Shown here: piece by piece, positions 22,501 to 34,102 of the stretch | How positions within the stretch are numbered: the stretch's first letter is position 1 | Layout: each line of letters begins with the position of its first letter | Source: Mauremys mutica | Taxonomy: Eukaryota; Chordata; Testudines; Geoemydidae | Direction of reading: 5' to 3' | Assembly (NCBI RefSeq): GCF_020497125.1 | Contig: NC_059084.1 | Span: 11,869,501-11,933,500, forward strand | DNA length: 64,000 nt | The notes under the pieces: model-generated | Told to the model about the DNA's origin: nothing | Seen by the model: the letters and a program-made list of their open reading frames with translations, nothing else | The model's database searches: none | Translations under genes and position numbers: made by a program

Positions 22501-24957
22501 TTTGCTCATCAATATTCATATGGAATTAGTTATGAGAAAGAGATGCTCAAAACCTCTGGCAAATGAGGCAAATAACATTGGAAACTCATTCAGCCTGAAA
22601 AACAGAGATGTGGGGCGGGGGGAGAGGGGATATGAATCCACTCTGAAATGTACAGCACGGTTGTGTTTAAGCTTAATACATAAGATGCTCTAGCATTGCC
22701 GCACATTAAAAAATCATGAGTCAGAACCCAAGAGAGCACAAGATCGGTTTTAAAATCATGAGATTTTTTTTTTTTTAATGTCAGGTGCTTTTTATTCGCC
22801 TTCTGGTTTTTGAGTCTTCAGGCACCATATTTTCCAGCTTTTCATGCAGATGGGTGGGGTTCTTTGCTCCCCTCACCCCCTCCCAGAAAGCCAAGCTTCT
22901 CACATTATCACACAACCCCAGGAGCTGGAACTGACAAAGAAACACCAACTAGCACGGAACTCATGATAAAATGATGAGAGTTGGCAACACTGATTTTTAG
23001 ACAGAAACACAGGGCCAGTGAGGTCCCGTTTGTCTGTCCCTCCACCTCCCAGTCTAGGCTCTTAGCAGAACCCCTTGGCTCCGTATTCTGAGCATTTAGG
23101 CAGTTGAACTCTGGCCTTGAGGTCAAGGCAGGTGTGCTTAATTAAGGACTGATTAACATCTGAGGCCCCCTTGGGACTAATCTGCATAGGGGAAAAGCTT
23201 TACAGGAGGGATTAGGAGGAGAGCAATAAAGGCTTTTATCAACCTATTTTCCTTTATTAGTGGGGTTGAAGGCAAGAATTCCCAAGTCTGCCCCACCCAA
23301 TCCACAGAACTGGAACCAGTGAAAAACCTTTCAGGGAGATGGGAGAAGCATGTCTCCAAGACAGAATTTCCCCTGTCCAGACGTGCAGGCTTTCCCTTCG
23401 TGCAAAAATACATAGGGAAGAATGGGCTTTGGAGAAAGATTAGGCCCTGATTTCACCAGGAGCTGCAGGTGTGTCTGCACCTCTCGGGTTTGGGTCTTGC
23501 AGCCATTTTGGGATTAACTCTGCAGTCTGCCTGAGAATGGCTTGTGGGGGCGGGGGGTATTGTTAAAGAGGACTTTCTTATGGTATAGTCAGGTCATTTG
23601 AGAAATGATGGAGGGCATTACCAAGGCATTAGAAGTCCCACTAGCCTCCTGTGGCACCTGCCTATGCTTTCATACACTTGTAAGTGATGGATTTTTATGT
23701 TTTAATCAGAGGAAATATTCCCAGAGGGCCAAATATGTAAAGAACCTGGGGACTGATCTGTCCAAATTCCCTGTTATTGACACAGCAAGGAAGTTCTCTG
23801 CTCTGGCTTTCTTATGTTTTACACTTGTTCATAATTTCTCCAGGACCAAACCACCAATCTGACTGAGGGCCAGATTCTGCATTACCTCCCATGGAGTAGG
23901 TAAGTAACCCTACCGGCTGAGAGCAGGGGGAGTACTCATCGAGTACGACGATACTCAACATGAGTCAAGGCAGCAGACTTGTATGTGGTTTTCTGTTTCC
24001 TGGCTCCAGTTCTCTTGTATAGTCAAGCTGTGGCTCAGCACAGGAACTAAAAGGTGTTGCCTTTATCTGACCTTTGCACTTCCCATATCCGGGGCCTCAG
24101 AGCTGTTCTAAGCTTGCACTTGATCGCATGTGACATGCTTTCTCCAAGGGCTGGATCTACTTCCCCAGCAGCATAAGCAGCGTATTGCAGCTGAGAATTG
24201 GGCCCCTCTTTCTCTACGCTCTGATTCATGTAACCATGCGGGTTGGCTTTTTTAAAAGCAATACACTTCTTTGCAAAATCATCAGTTGCCAGATGTCTCC
24301 TAAATGGCTGTACTTTAGTCAGAGGTTAAATCTGTGTCAAAACAATCACTGATAAGAATTTGTATTACTCTTTAAAACCTCCCCAGTTTCCTTCAGCTTT
24401 TTCCACTGATAACTTCTCTCATGAAAGTTTTATAGTTTGCAGAGGGTTTGACACCAGCGTCAGTCCCTGATCTACTGATTAATGTTTTTAATGATTAACA
24501 GTTGCAATGGCTCTGCACTTCCAAGTGACATGGATCACATCTGTCAGCCAAGCAATAGCCCAGTGTATTAATACAGTCAGAAGCATTGAATTCTAGTGGA
24601 TTGAATTCTAGCCTGAGCTGTAACGTCAGGATCCAAATCCAAATTTTCCCAAAGTCTAGAGGTATTCAACTCCCAGGCTTTCGTTTGGGCCCAACTATAA
24701 ACTCATAGGAACAGAGGCTCATGGGACGTCGGGGGGATTCCAGGATCCTGCACTTTGGCAGGAATCCCAGAGGGTAGAAAGAATGGAAAGGTTCAGATAT
24801 GGGTGTGCTCTTCCTTTTTTAATTGCTCTTCAGTCCTAGCATTGGTTGCCTTAACTGTTGGAGGGTCATACTCTAAATTAGTACTGGATGCTCATTTTGG
24901 AGGGACATTGCAGTGCAGAATGCTTTAAAAATGCTCAAGAGATCAAGTAGATTAAAT
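22501..24957. other. Unassigned sequence
   Basis: Contains a poly-T run near 22765-22778 and a G-rich run near 23551-23559. No exon or repeat family is recognised. Confidence 0.4.
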
Positions 24958-25030
24958 AGATTTACAGAGATTTTAAAGCCAAAAGGGACCATTATAATCA
25001 TCTAGTCTGGCCTCCTGCACAACACAGGGC
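24958..25030 (-). mobile_element. CR1 LINE 3'-tail fragment
   Basis: Plus strand AAAGCCAAAAGGGACCATTA followed by ATCATCTAGTCTGGCCTCCTG. This is the reverse complement of a CR1 3' tail of a subfamily distinct from the one at 5388. Confidence 0.8.
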
Positions 25031-25233
25031 AGCAGCTATCGGGTGATAGATTGGATAAAAAGCGTGCTTACTTTTGTTTTTAAAAGCACTGAAAGCTGCA
25101 TAGTGCAGTGTGTGAGTATGCTAGGCTGGAGACCCGCATTACAACTTGGAAGTTTGCTGAAGGGTAATTCATCATGTCCAACTCATTCTGGATCACCAGC
25201 ACCGACCAGAGATAGGGAATGCAAACATTGATT

Positions 25234-25350
25234 GTTTTATTATTACTAGGATTGCTTAAGAATCCCAGTCATGGACCAGGACTCACTGTGCTAGGTGCTG
25301 TACAAACACAGACCAAAAAGACATTCCTTGCCCCAAGAGTTTACTATCTA
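25234..25350 (-). repeat. SINE/LINE tail fragment (GCTGTACAAACACA type)
   Basis: TTATTATTACTAGG is followed by GTGCTAGGTGCTGTACAAAC, then CCTTGCCCCAAGAGTTTAC. This is the reverse complement of a tail shared by turtle SINEs and related LINEs. Other copies lie at 28157, 33690, 40752, 54196 and 58605. Confidence 0.75.
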
Positions 25351-26964
25351 AGTAATGCAGGGAGAGGAAGGGAGATTTAAGCTTCATTTTTTCCCTTTTT
25401 TTGGACACAGGAGAGGGCCAGGGACGTATCATAAGATCACATACGTTCATTACTGACAAAATAATCTTTACAAGGTTTTTACTGCTGACATCATATATGA
25501 AAAGCTATTGTACGTCCTCACTGCACAAATTTAACCCGGTGATGTTGAAGTTTAGTTTCTTTTTCCCCATTTTGTGGCTGGTAAGTGAAAGCAGATGATG
25601 GCCTCAGTCTAAACTTTAGCTGGTGTTGGTCCCATGTCACAGGCTGGCTTGAATAGCAATAAATTCTTGTCAGGGCAAGACAAGCCCAGAGAGCATTGCA
25701 GATCAGGACTGAAATGCACAAGTGTATATATGATGCTTTAAATCCCTGATCAATGTTAGATAAAGCCAACTGATGTGTTGCTTGCTATGTACTATCTACT
25801 TGTTATTTGGCTAGCATCAAAAACACATGGAGTGGCTGGTTTTGTCCATTAGGTGTATTTAACTATAGTATAGTTGAGTTCCTCTGCTCTCCTCTTAAGA
25901 ATGAAATAAACACTGTATTTTAAATACCCTTTAAAAAATGTGTAGGTAACACTTTAAAGTAGAATAATTGCGACACTACTAAGTAATGAACAAAAATATA
26001 TGTATATTATGTATATATATTATAATAAATTATATTTATAATATGTATATTATATAAAAAGAAAAGAGAGATTAATAGGCTTTTCAAGACCTAGTTGGAC
26101 TAACATAATTCATAATACTAAATGATACTTTGCACTCCCGTAGTGGTAATTAGTAGTTCACAGTTGCTGCCTGAGTAAGAAGGAAGCGTTGACATTACCA
26201 CAGCTTTATGATTAATATATGCTATGTATCCTGGCATTAATCAGCTGATGGAACTCAGCTCTGCATAGAAACTGATGCCAGGATATGATCCTTTGTGTCT
26301 GACTGAGCCTAAAACATGAGGGCGATTTCAGATAAAATATTTACAAGACGTTACAGTCGTGGCTTGTAGAAATCATGCCTCGGTAAGCCAATTACAGGCA
26401 CTTTCTCTTTGTTTTACTGTATCCATAGATCATGCTTTCTCATGTAAAAATAAGTACTGAAATTATGACTTCAAAACTGCTAGCTTTGGAATGTCCTTTT
26501 ATGTCAATTTCAGATCCGCTATTTATTTAAGCTCCATTTTTCTGGGCACCCTGAGGATCTCGCCTCGAGGCGTCGAAAGAGGGTGTTAGCAGATTTGTTT
26601 CCAATCTTAGACAATGTTTGTAGTTATAGTTTCTAGCAGGGTGAGCTGTCTTGCCCCACAGTCTGGAAAAAGGAGGAACAGAGATATGTGAACTAGAGCT
26701 GCTTCTGAGGACAAATGAGCAGCAAGTGGCCCTGGCTACCTCAGCCAACCCCAGGGCACGTCAGCTCACAGTCCTTTCTCCTGGTGATGCTGGTTTCTGA
26801 GTTTGCCATTTCTGGGGCTGGCTAGGGAAGGAGCATGAATGCTGAAAACCTAAGCCAAATGTACACTACAAAGGCAGTTGGCTCCTCTTACACACAGGCT
26901 TTATTTCTGAGAGGAGTCAGCTTGCCATGTGTGTAGGGTGATGGCTTTTTCTGCTTTTCTTTTT
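25351..26964. other. Unassigned sequence including an AT-rich tract
   Basis: Between 25997 and 26056 the sequence is almost pure A/T (repeats of TATATGTATATTATG). At 26227-26290 ATCCTGGCATTAATCAG faces CTGATGCCAGGAT, a small hairpin. No exon seen. Confidence 0.5.
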
Positions 26965-27017
26965 CTAAAAGTTCATTAGAACTAGTCAGAAAATGGGGGA
27001 CATTTTGTGAACCTTGT

Positions 27018-27105
27018 CTAGATTTTTAAGGCCAGAAGGGACCATCATCATGTCTTGTAGTCTGACCTCCTGTACATCATGGGCCATGGAATTTCATACA
27101 GTTTC
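27018..27105 (-). mobile_element. CR1 LINE 3'-tail fragment
   Basis: TTTTTAAGGCCAGAAGGGAC, then TAGTCTGACCTCCTGTACAT, reads as the reverse complement of a CR1 3' tail. An ACTAGTCAGAAAATGGGG block just before it resembles the T/A-rich family. Confidence 0.8.
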
Positions 27106-27164
27106 TTCTGTACTGAGCCCTATTGCTTATGTTATGAAAGCGATTATGTGACACAGTCATCTGT

Positions 27165-27225
27165 GATAGCAGGGGACTGGATTCATTGACCCAGGGGGTC
27201 CCTTCCAGTCCTATGTTCTTGTATC
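27165..27225 (+). mobile_element. CR1 LINE 3'-end fragment, opposite orientation
   Basis: GGGGGTCCCTTCCAGTCCTA, TGTTCTTGTATCT is the forward 3' terminus of CR1. It faces the minus-oriented fragment ending 60 bp to its left. Confidence 0.75.
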
Positions 27226-27229
27226 TTTG

Positions 27230-28150
27230 GCTAAAGCCTATTTTCTATACAAAAAAATTGTCCTTTTTCATCAAAAATATTTGCATGTTGCCATTGTAGG
27301 GATGCTGGCAGTTGTATTACAGGAACATACAATTCCTGAAATGTTTCTCATTGCAGGTAACAGGCTGATGAGAATCAAGAAGGTTATAGTATTCTGTCTC
27401 CCGTCTGTGTTTTTGAAATGGTAGGTGCAGCCACAAGCAGGATCTAATCTGATCCAGGCCTGTTCATTTATTTGGCATAACGGATTCCTTTGCCTCATCA
27501 GGCTAAAAAGGAAAAAGAGAGAATCTTAACGGTAAACTGCAAAGGATTTTGACAAAATGAGGCCTGTTCTATCATCCCCTGCCCCTTCATTATGATGTAT
27601 AGGGAGGGCGTGACATTCGTAAGGGATTTTTTTGCTGCTTGTTTTTTAACTTAGAAATATCAAGAATGGTAACTTGTTTTTTTGTGGTTTTGTTTTGTTT
27701 TGTTGTTTATTTTGCTTTTCGCTGTTGGGGATCTTAGTGTTATCGCGCATATCGTAATTGTATTGGCTCTTTAACCAAGATGACTTTTCTCCAACGTGTG
27801 AAGCAATCACTGAAGTGTTTGACTAAAAATCCCTTCATCTGCTCACTTTCACTCTCCTGGTTTTTGTGGTTGTGATCATTTTCTTAACACTTCAGTTACA
27901 TGAAGCCTGCAGCCGAGATAGGACCTGAATGTAAAAAACAAACGGAAAACCAAAAATACCTCAGGTTCTTTATGTATTATAACAAAGAGAAAAATCAAGT
28001 AAGGCAAACTGCTTTTCCCCTTTCCCCCGCCTCCTGTGTAAGTCACCCTCAGGTAGCTAATCAGAGTCCACACTGGAAAGTGTCAGGAACTCAAACCACT
28101 TATTTCCTATGTGGCTGGCGTGGCACACAGATAGTGAGGAGGGGCTGCAA
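27230..28150. other. Unassigned sequence
   Basis: T- and GT-rich stretch near 27650-27720 (TTTTGTTTTGTTTTGTTG). Small frames on both strands have no motif. Confidence 0.4.
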
Positions 28151-28156
28151 ATGGCT

Positions 28157-28285
28157 AAGTACATAATAAACATGTATTATTATTATTTATATTATGGCAA
28201 CAGTTAGGTGCCCCAAGACCTCACTGTGTAAACCCAGAACAAAAGGACAGTCCCTACCCCAAAGATTTTACAATCTTACAGTGTA
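28157..28285 (-). repeat. SINE/LINE tail fragment
   Basis: TATTATTATTATTTATATTA is followed by TTAGGTGCCCCAAGACCTCA, then CAGTCCCTACCCCAAAGA and TTACAATCTTACAGTG. It has the same order as the 25234 fragment. Confidence 0.75.
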
Positions 28286-28289
28286 ACCA

Positions 28290-29088
28290 CCTATTTTCCT
28301 TGCCTGCTCTTCCTTTTTCTACAAGACACGTGCAATGCAGGTTCCATCTGCCCCACAGCCCAGAAGAACCCAGGCTCTAAAAATATCCTGCAAAAATCCA
28401 CTCTTGTCAATGATTTTAGTGAGACCCTCTAAAGTCGGAAACATCTGCTGCCAGTTTACAGTGGCCAGCGTAAGTCAATGGAAGTTACTACGGAGTCACA
28501 CTGGGAGAACAGAGATCAGAATCAGGTCCAAAAGCCACTGTGTGGCCCGTCTAAAATGGCAGAGTTGAAAACATACTAAAGCTTATCTTCCAAAAGACCT
28601 ACAGCTAATTGAAAAGGGCATGATGAGTCTTAAATAGCAGTCAAAAGTCTGCTAATTGTAAATCAGTTAATGTCAATTGAGATGCATTAATGAGAGTTAC
28701 TTGATAAAAGTTGCCTTATCATCCTCAACTGAGATAGCTAGCCCTGGCTAATGTACTTCAGCAATGCTCCAGGAAATGCCTTGTTTGGTCAAGGAAGCAG
28801 ATATGCCATTTTCACTCCGTTGAACAAGATTTACTCAAAGTATAAATCTGAGTCATTTCAGCAGGAGGCAGTTCCCTCCATCTTTGGTATAAAGTAATTG
28901 TTTTGTCCATGCGGCAAGCGGGGTTCTGGCTGCACTGTAAGAAATTTAGAGTGCAAGAAAATAAATCCACATAGACATCTGCTGTCCTGTATGCTCATAA
29001 ACTAAGAAGGGCCCATCGCAGCTCTGCAGCTTTAATAAAGCAGCAGCAGCATTTCCCATTGTTACAAGGCTGCAGCAAGCTCGTCAGT
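28290..29088. other. Unassigned sequence with a possible conserved element
   Basis: 28620-28800 is free of recognised repeats and rich in TAAT/ATTA words (GTAAATCAGTTAATGTCAAT, GATGCATTAATGAGAG). It could be a conserved non-coding element; only a cross-species alignment would tell. Confidence 0.35.
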
Positions 29089-29089
29089 A

Positions 29090-29159
29090 ACAGAGCTGGT
29101 TGAAGAAATTTCAGGGGAACAGTTTCTGTCAGGAAATGCTGCTTTGCCAGAGTCAAGAT
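29090..29159. repeat. GAAATTTC-type repeat interrupted by a MITE
   Basis: Starts AGAGCTGGTTGAAGAAATTTC, continues GTTTCTGTCAGGAAATG, and is cut by the 123-bp MITE at 29160. Removing the MITE and one GTCAAGAT copy rejoins the older sequence. Confidence 0.45.
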
Positions 29160-29282
29160 TAGGGTGACCAGATGTCCCTATTTTATAGGGACAGTCCCGA
29201 TTTTTGGGTCTTTTTCTTATATAGGCTCCTATTACCCCCTACCTCTGTCCCGATTTTTCACACTTGCTGTCTGGTCACCCTA
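29160..29282. mobile_element. 123-bp hAT MITE with perfect 8-bp target duplication
   Basis: Termini TAGGGTGACCAGATG (left) and TAGGGTGACCAGACAGC (right, minus strand) are inverted repeats. GTCAAGAT at 29152-29159 and 29283-29290 is an exact 8-bp duplication. The internal phrase TTTTTCTTATATAGGC is typical of a family very common in turtles as I recall. A truncated relative lies at 56845-56935. Confidence 0.92.
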
Positions 29283-29449
29283 GTCAAGATGTATCACAGA
29301 AGCATTGAAATGGAGTATTTCACTGTGATTTTCTCGTTTGATTTTACATTTTTAATTTTTTAACACTTGCTAGTGATTTTAATAGTATATATTATTGATG
29401 TGTTGTACTTATATGTAGTCTATAATAATTAATATTTTATATTCTAATG

Positions 29450-29625
29450 TTCGGGCATTTTTAAATGAAACATTTCAATAAGGTCATTTCAGTGTTTTTG
29501 AAATGAAATGTTTTGGAATTTACGTTTCTCTGTAAATTTCAACGTTTTGTCCAGATTTAGGATGAAAGGAAATTTTGAAATGTCAGAATTTCCCACAGGA
29601 CAGGAACTGTGTTTTCTGACTAGTC
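29450..29625. repeat. Decayed GAAATTTC-type repeat
   Basis: Words such as AATGAAACATTTCAATAAGG, TTTTTGAAATGAAATG and GGAAATTTTGAAATGTC alternate, and the block ends AACTGTGTTTTCTGACTAG. It belongs with the other T/A-rich blocks. Confidence 0.4.
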
Positions 29626-29657
29626 CTAGTAATACAGATCTGAGGGGCTGCTCCTTA

Positions 29658-30055
29658 GGGCAAGTCTACACTACAAAATTAAGTCGATCTAAGTTACGTC
29701 GACGTACAGCCCCTGCAGTAATTAAATTGTTTGCATGTCCACACTACGCTCCTTGTGTCGGCGGTGCATGCCCTAACCAGGAGCACTTGCACTGATCTGA
29801 ATATCAGTGTGCAATATTGTGGGACGGCTTCTGAAAGGCAACAACAGTCAATGTAAGCAATGCAGTGTCTACGCGGACACTGCGTCGACCTAACTACATC
29901 AACCTAAGCGCTACGCCTCTTGTGGAGGAGGAGTTATTAAGTCGGTGTATCGGGCGAGTTACATTGGTGGGAGCTATGTGTTAGTGTAGACGCTTACAGA
30001 GTTAGGTCAATATAAGCTGCCTTATGTCGATCTAACTATGTATAATGTAGACCAG
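29658..30055. mobile_element. MITE, about 400 bp, with GTCTACAC termini
   Basis: Left end GGCAAGTCTACACTACAAAA continues TTAAGTCGATCTAAG. The right end, read on the minus strand, is CCTGGTCTACATTATACATA, then GTTAGATCGACATAAG. The two ends therefore form inverted repeats. The interior holds additional short inverted words (GTCGACGT, CACTGCGTCGACC). No target duplication could be fixed, so the superfamily is open. Confidence 0.75.
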
Positions 30056-30059
30056 GTGT

Positions 30060-30559
30060 TTGGGATAGTTTTTGCCCTAGGAGATCCCAGATGCAAGAGA
30101 GGGGTGTGGAGGGCCATGCCAAAGATGCACCACTGGGAGAAATTCTGTCTAATTTTAGAACTCCATTATGATCTCTGGTTTTTTTATCTTACCTGTCCTG
30201 TGCTTTTTGGGGTTTTCCCATACGACCCCTAGGATTCAGCAATAAAACACCCGGCTGCTTAAGGGAATATGAGAAGTATTTTGGTAACTGCACCAAAGCC
30301 CTGGAATTTCAAATATGTGCTACGGTGATTCCAGTTTATTCCTTTTTCTTTGTTATCAAAATATATTCAAGAGCAGCTGTTTCTTTTCCTGACAGAAGGA
30401 GCCACTTCGGTAACCAAACTCAGAGAGAGCCCCTTCTGCACTTAATCATATGCTATACAGCACACTAGCACAAAAGCATTTTCATTTTAAACATTGAATG
30501 AAAATATTATTTTAAAAATTTTCTTAAAAAATGTTCCTCAGAATGTGTGCGCACACAAA
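30060..30559. other. Unassigned sequence
   Basis: No repeat recognised; small frames only. Confidence 0.4.
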
Positions 30560-30687
30560 CACGGATTGTCTACGCTATGGAGACTACCCCAGCAAAAGCT
30601 AGGCCACCATAGCCCTGTACCATAGACACCACCTATATCAATAGCAGGAGTTTTTCCGCCGGCGTAGGAACACAACCACCCTGACCT
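30560..30687. mobile_element. TCTACAC-type MITE fragment
   Basis: Contains GATTGTCTACGCTATGGAG and AGGAGTTTTTCCGCCGGCG. It is related to 3093-3215 and abuts a second member at 30688. Confidence 0.5.
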
Positions 30688-30925
30688 AAGGGTATGTTTA
30701 CACTACAGACACAGTGTCAGCACCTCCCCAAGCAATGGTAGCATTCTTCACTCAGCCTAGCTGCATTTACGCTGAGGGAAAGTTAGCTCTGTGGATGGAA
30801 ACCCTCTTCGGTCGACATAGCTGTGCCTGCACTGGGAGTTACATTGGCACAGCGACATTTTTTTTCACATCCCTGCAGATGTTGCTATGGTGATATAACT
30901 TTCCATTGTAGACCAAACCACACCC
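30688..30925. mobile_element. TTTACACTAC-type MITE
   Basis: Left end AGGGTATGTTTACACTACAG. The right end in minus sense is TGGTCTACAATGGAAAG. Inner words include CGGTCGACATAGCTGTGCC and GTGATATAACTTTCC. The pair of adjacent members looks like nested or tandem insertion. Confidence 0.55.
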
Positions 30926-30929
30926 CCTA

Positions 30930-31494
30930 ACACTACTGTCTATGGCACAAACCAGCACCTCCCTTTGGTAATAAGCTATCTGCCCAGCTTGGCTGAACAT
31001 TGTCAAGGGCATTATAATGAAACCATGGGAAGCTTGAACGTCAAAGGTTGATCTGTTGAATTTAGGCCACTCCCTTATTCTGTAATCACACAAAACATAT
31101 TGGGTTGGACCTTCAGTTTGACTAGGTTAAAATAGCCATATACCACCTTTTCCCCTCCCCCTTTCCTGGGGACGGCCTAGGCTGAGCAGCCCCCCCATAT
31201 GTGTATGAACAGTCACAATGTTGATCTAAGTAAGTCCAAAGGCTCAGGATCATCATAGTGCAGCATGTTCTGGCTCCACTCCCAGGAGCTCCTTCTACAT
31301 GGAGAGGCAGCGGGTGGGTAATATGGGTCATTTCCCATGTGACCCAGGGATCTCCAGCTACTTCTTTAGGGCAGTTTTAAATAGAGCCGTTCTGGACCAT
31401 TTGCACCAAACCGTTTTTCACTGGAAAGGTCCAGGATGGAATTTCCGGCCAGACACACAGAAAGAGGGAGCAAGAGACCCCACGAAAGCCAACT
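30930..31494. other. Unassigned sequence
   Basis: Frames on both strands below 90 codons. A short C-rich run lies near 31140-31195. No repeat recognised. Confidence 0.4.
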
Positions 31495-31620
31495 GGTGAA
31501 GGCACTCACTGGGATGTGGGACACCCAAGTTCAAGCGCCTGCTTCAAAGCAGGCTAAGCAGGGACTTGAGCGGTAGTTCCCCCACATCCCAGCTGAGTGC
31601 CCTAACCATCAAGCCACAGA
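31495..31620. repeat. Palindromic tRNA-like SINE
   Basis: The left half GGCACTCACTGGGATGTGGG, with CCAAGTTCAAGCGCCTGCTT, is answered by AAGCAGGGACTTGAGCGG and CCCCACATCCCAGCTGAGTG. The segment therefore folds back on itself. CAAGTTCAAGC and its partner occupy B-box-like positions. I recall this as a frequent turtle repeat. A second copy is at 52945-53098. Confidence 0.65.
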
Positions 31621-31624
31621 GTCC

Positions 31625-33130
31625 GAAATGGAACATGTCTTTTCTGACCAGCCATAGATTTAAGTCCCCTCCACACCACTGAAGTGGCATGTAGGAGGGA
31701 CAGCCTGTGTGGAGCCAGATATCTGCTGCATTGTAGATGGTGGGGTGGAGAGGATGGATGTAGGGTTGCTGTTCTCTTTGGTTCCCAGGTGCCCGGGCTA
31801 TGTGGAAGCTGCACAGACTGGCCTGTACACTGTACAATGGAACCAGCCTTCATCTCATATATGCACTATGTAGCATGATTTCATTTAACTCGGAGCAGGG
31901 GAGGGAGACTGTGTTCCCTCTGATATAATGATGTATTTCTCTGGAGAAAATGGTCTTTTAAATAGTCCATTAAGGTTTTCACAGATTTAGTACATGGTTT
32001 TTTGTTCCCTTCTTGGCTGCCTGCTCCTGTCCATCTGCCAGCTGCGTAATCTACCACCTCTTATCTCCAGCACATTTTGCTTCACCTCCTGCTCATTTTC
32101 ATTTTATTGCCTGGCTAATCTCATCCTCTTGCTTTTCTTCTAACTGCTCTTTTTCCTCCCCATCTTCTGGAATTGAAACTCCTTTCCTGTTTGTTTGTGT
32201 AACTCAAAATTCCTTCACTTCACTTTCCCTCTGTGACACGTCTCCAGACTCCTGCTCTGGCTGTGTATTGCAGTTTATTGGGTAAAAAGGTCTTTCATCA
32301 TCTTCCTTCCCACTTTACCTATACTCGTGGGAGTCTTCTTGTGCTGTCTTCATCCTTCACACTAATGCCCTGATCCATAGGTCCAGCTGAGCTCAGGTTG
32401 GTGTGTGACCCGTTGTGGGGGAGGTGGCTGTATGCCTCTGATCTCCAGGGGAATCTACAGCTGCCCATGTAGGAGAGCTTGGTGCCTGCCTCAGGGCCAA
32501 TAAGAGGATTATTATTAGTGGAGATGGCCCCAAAAGCAAAACCCCAGACTAGAACATCTCCAAGCTCTGGAGAAGTTTGGAGCCAGATCTCAGCTCGCAA
32601 CTTGGATCCAGTTGTACTTATGACTTCATTCAGTGTTTCGACACTACCACCAGGATTACTGCTTCTTTCATATTTAAAGAACCAGGAGAACCTGATCAGA
32701 ATCAAGGCCCCACTGTTCCTCACACTTAACAGGATTCTCTCAGTGCTCAGGACACTGTCACCACCAGCAGAAAAGCGTCCGTTCTAGAAGAGGCCTCCTT
32801 ATCTGCTGTGTGACAATAAAGGGTTTCTTCTGCAAATGGTGTCTCTGCAGAGCAGGAACATGCGGCTTGGCATAATGGGGAAAAACAAAGTGCAAAGAGT
32901 GGCAGGACTGAATGTAAATCCAAAGGAGGCCTAGTTTGCACTAGGATTTTTCAGACCCATCTTTCCCACTGGGCCTGGGTCCATTAGGGATAGCTGCAGT
33001 GGTATAGGTACGGCTCAGACAAGGGCTGACGTTTTGCCACCGTGCCATCTAATCCAGTCCAGAGCCTGCCTGAGCCTTGTATATATGACAGCTCAGTGAC
33101 CGGGAATCGGTACCTCCCACAATGTTGTCT
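31625..33130. other. Unassigned sequence, with a pyrimidine-rich stretch
   Basis: Between 32010 and 32280 the plus strand is strongly C/T-rich. The 134- and 102-codon frames near 32319-32787 overlap on opposite strands and show no domain. Confidence 0.4.
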
Positions 33131-33134
33131 CGGG

Positions 33135-33200
33135 TTCTGAACCAAAGCCCACTGAAGTCAATGAGAGTCTTCATTATCTTCAGTGGGCTTTGATTCAGAC
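33135..33200. repeat. Hairpin repeat (CCAAAGCCCACTGAAGTCAA)
   Basis: TCTGAACCAAAGCCCACTGA at the left pairs with TCAGTGGGCTTTGATTCAGA at the right, giving about 30-bp arms with few mismatches. Related hairpins occur at 44929, 48183 and 62130. Confidence 0.75.
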
Positions 33201-33204
33201 TCTT

Positions 33205-33689
33205 AAATTACTTCCTGCAATTTCTGGAAGGACCATTTCCTTGTCTCACTTAGCAGCCCTGTTTATAACACCACTGAACGGTGATGGATTTATCATATCT
33301 TTTGTGCAAAACTTGCTGTAAATAGTCAGCTTACTGACCCTAGATGGCCTCTGTACAGACCTTTCCATTAAGAAGAGACCCGTATCTCTCAAACAAAGAG
33401 ACTCCTACTCCAGCTGTTCTCAGAATTGGCACAGGATACCTTACATCCATCACAGACCCTGCCTTTCCAATTTGCTGGGTTGAGAATAAAATGTGTCAAG
33501 CAGAACAATTCAGTCAATGTTTTAATGATCCCCAGAAGAGGCCTGATCCTGTTTGCCTTACGCATGTGAGTAACTCCATTTGTATGTCTAAGTTGGGCAG
33601 GATTTGTACCTGAGACAGCAGAAATCGATAGAACCAGAATCCTTGTTTAACTGGAGCACCTGTCAGACTACACGCTGCACCGGGGTCAT
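33205..33689. other. Unassigned sequence
   Basis: An 89-codon plus-strand frame (33344-33613) has no recognisable domain. No repeat seen. Confidence 0.4.
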
Positions 33690-33850
33690 TATTGCTATAT
33701 TGTTACTTGTGATGCACTAGTGCCCAGAAGACCTCATCAGGGATCAGTGTATCATTGGACACAGGAACGAGTGTCTGTGCCGAAGAGCTTACATCTCAGC
33801 ATACGACAAGAGACGACAGCTGGAGAAAAGCAAACAAGGCAGGTGAAGGA
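33690..33850 (-). repeat. Diverged SINE/LINE tail fragment
   Basis: GTGCCCAGAAGACCTCATCA followed by GGGATCAGTGTATCATTGG, GAGCTTACATCTCAGCAT and ACAAGAGACGACAGCTGG. This keeps the order of the shared tail (compare 58605-58742) with high divergence. Confidence 0.6.
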
Positions 33851-34031
33851 CATGGTCACAGTGAGAATGATTAGGAACAATACAAGAAGTAGCAGACTTC
33901 AAACACCAGCTGCTTATCCATTGTGGAGTGTTTTGTAGGTATTAAATATCAGGGGGTAGCCGTGTTAGTTTGTATCCACAAAAATAACGAGGAGTCCAGT
34001 GGCACCTTAAAGATTAACAGATTTATTTGGG

Positions 34032-34066
34032 CATAATCTTTCGTGGGAAAAAAACCACTTCTTCAG
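34032..34066 (-). ncRNA. Hammerhead-like motif with intact CTGAAGA and GAAA boxes (copy 2, left arm)
   Basis: Read on the minus strand: CTGAAGA (34060-34066), extra A, GTGG stem with T-rich loop and CCCAC, then GAAA (34039-34042). The short GC hairpin that follows in copy 1 is damaged here (GATTATGC), and the expected UH is CC. This is the best-preserved core in the window, but the outer pieces are changed. Confidence 0.4.
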
Positions 34067-34102
34067 ATGCAAGATGCATCTGATGCAGATCTTCAGATGC
34101 AT

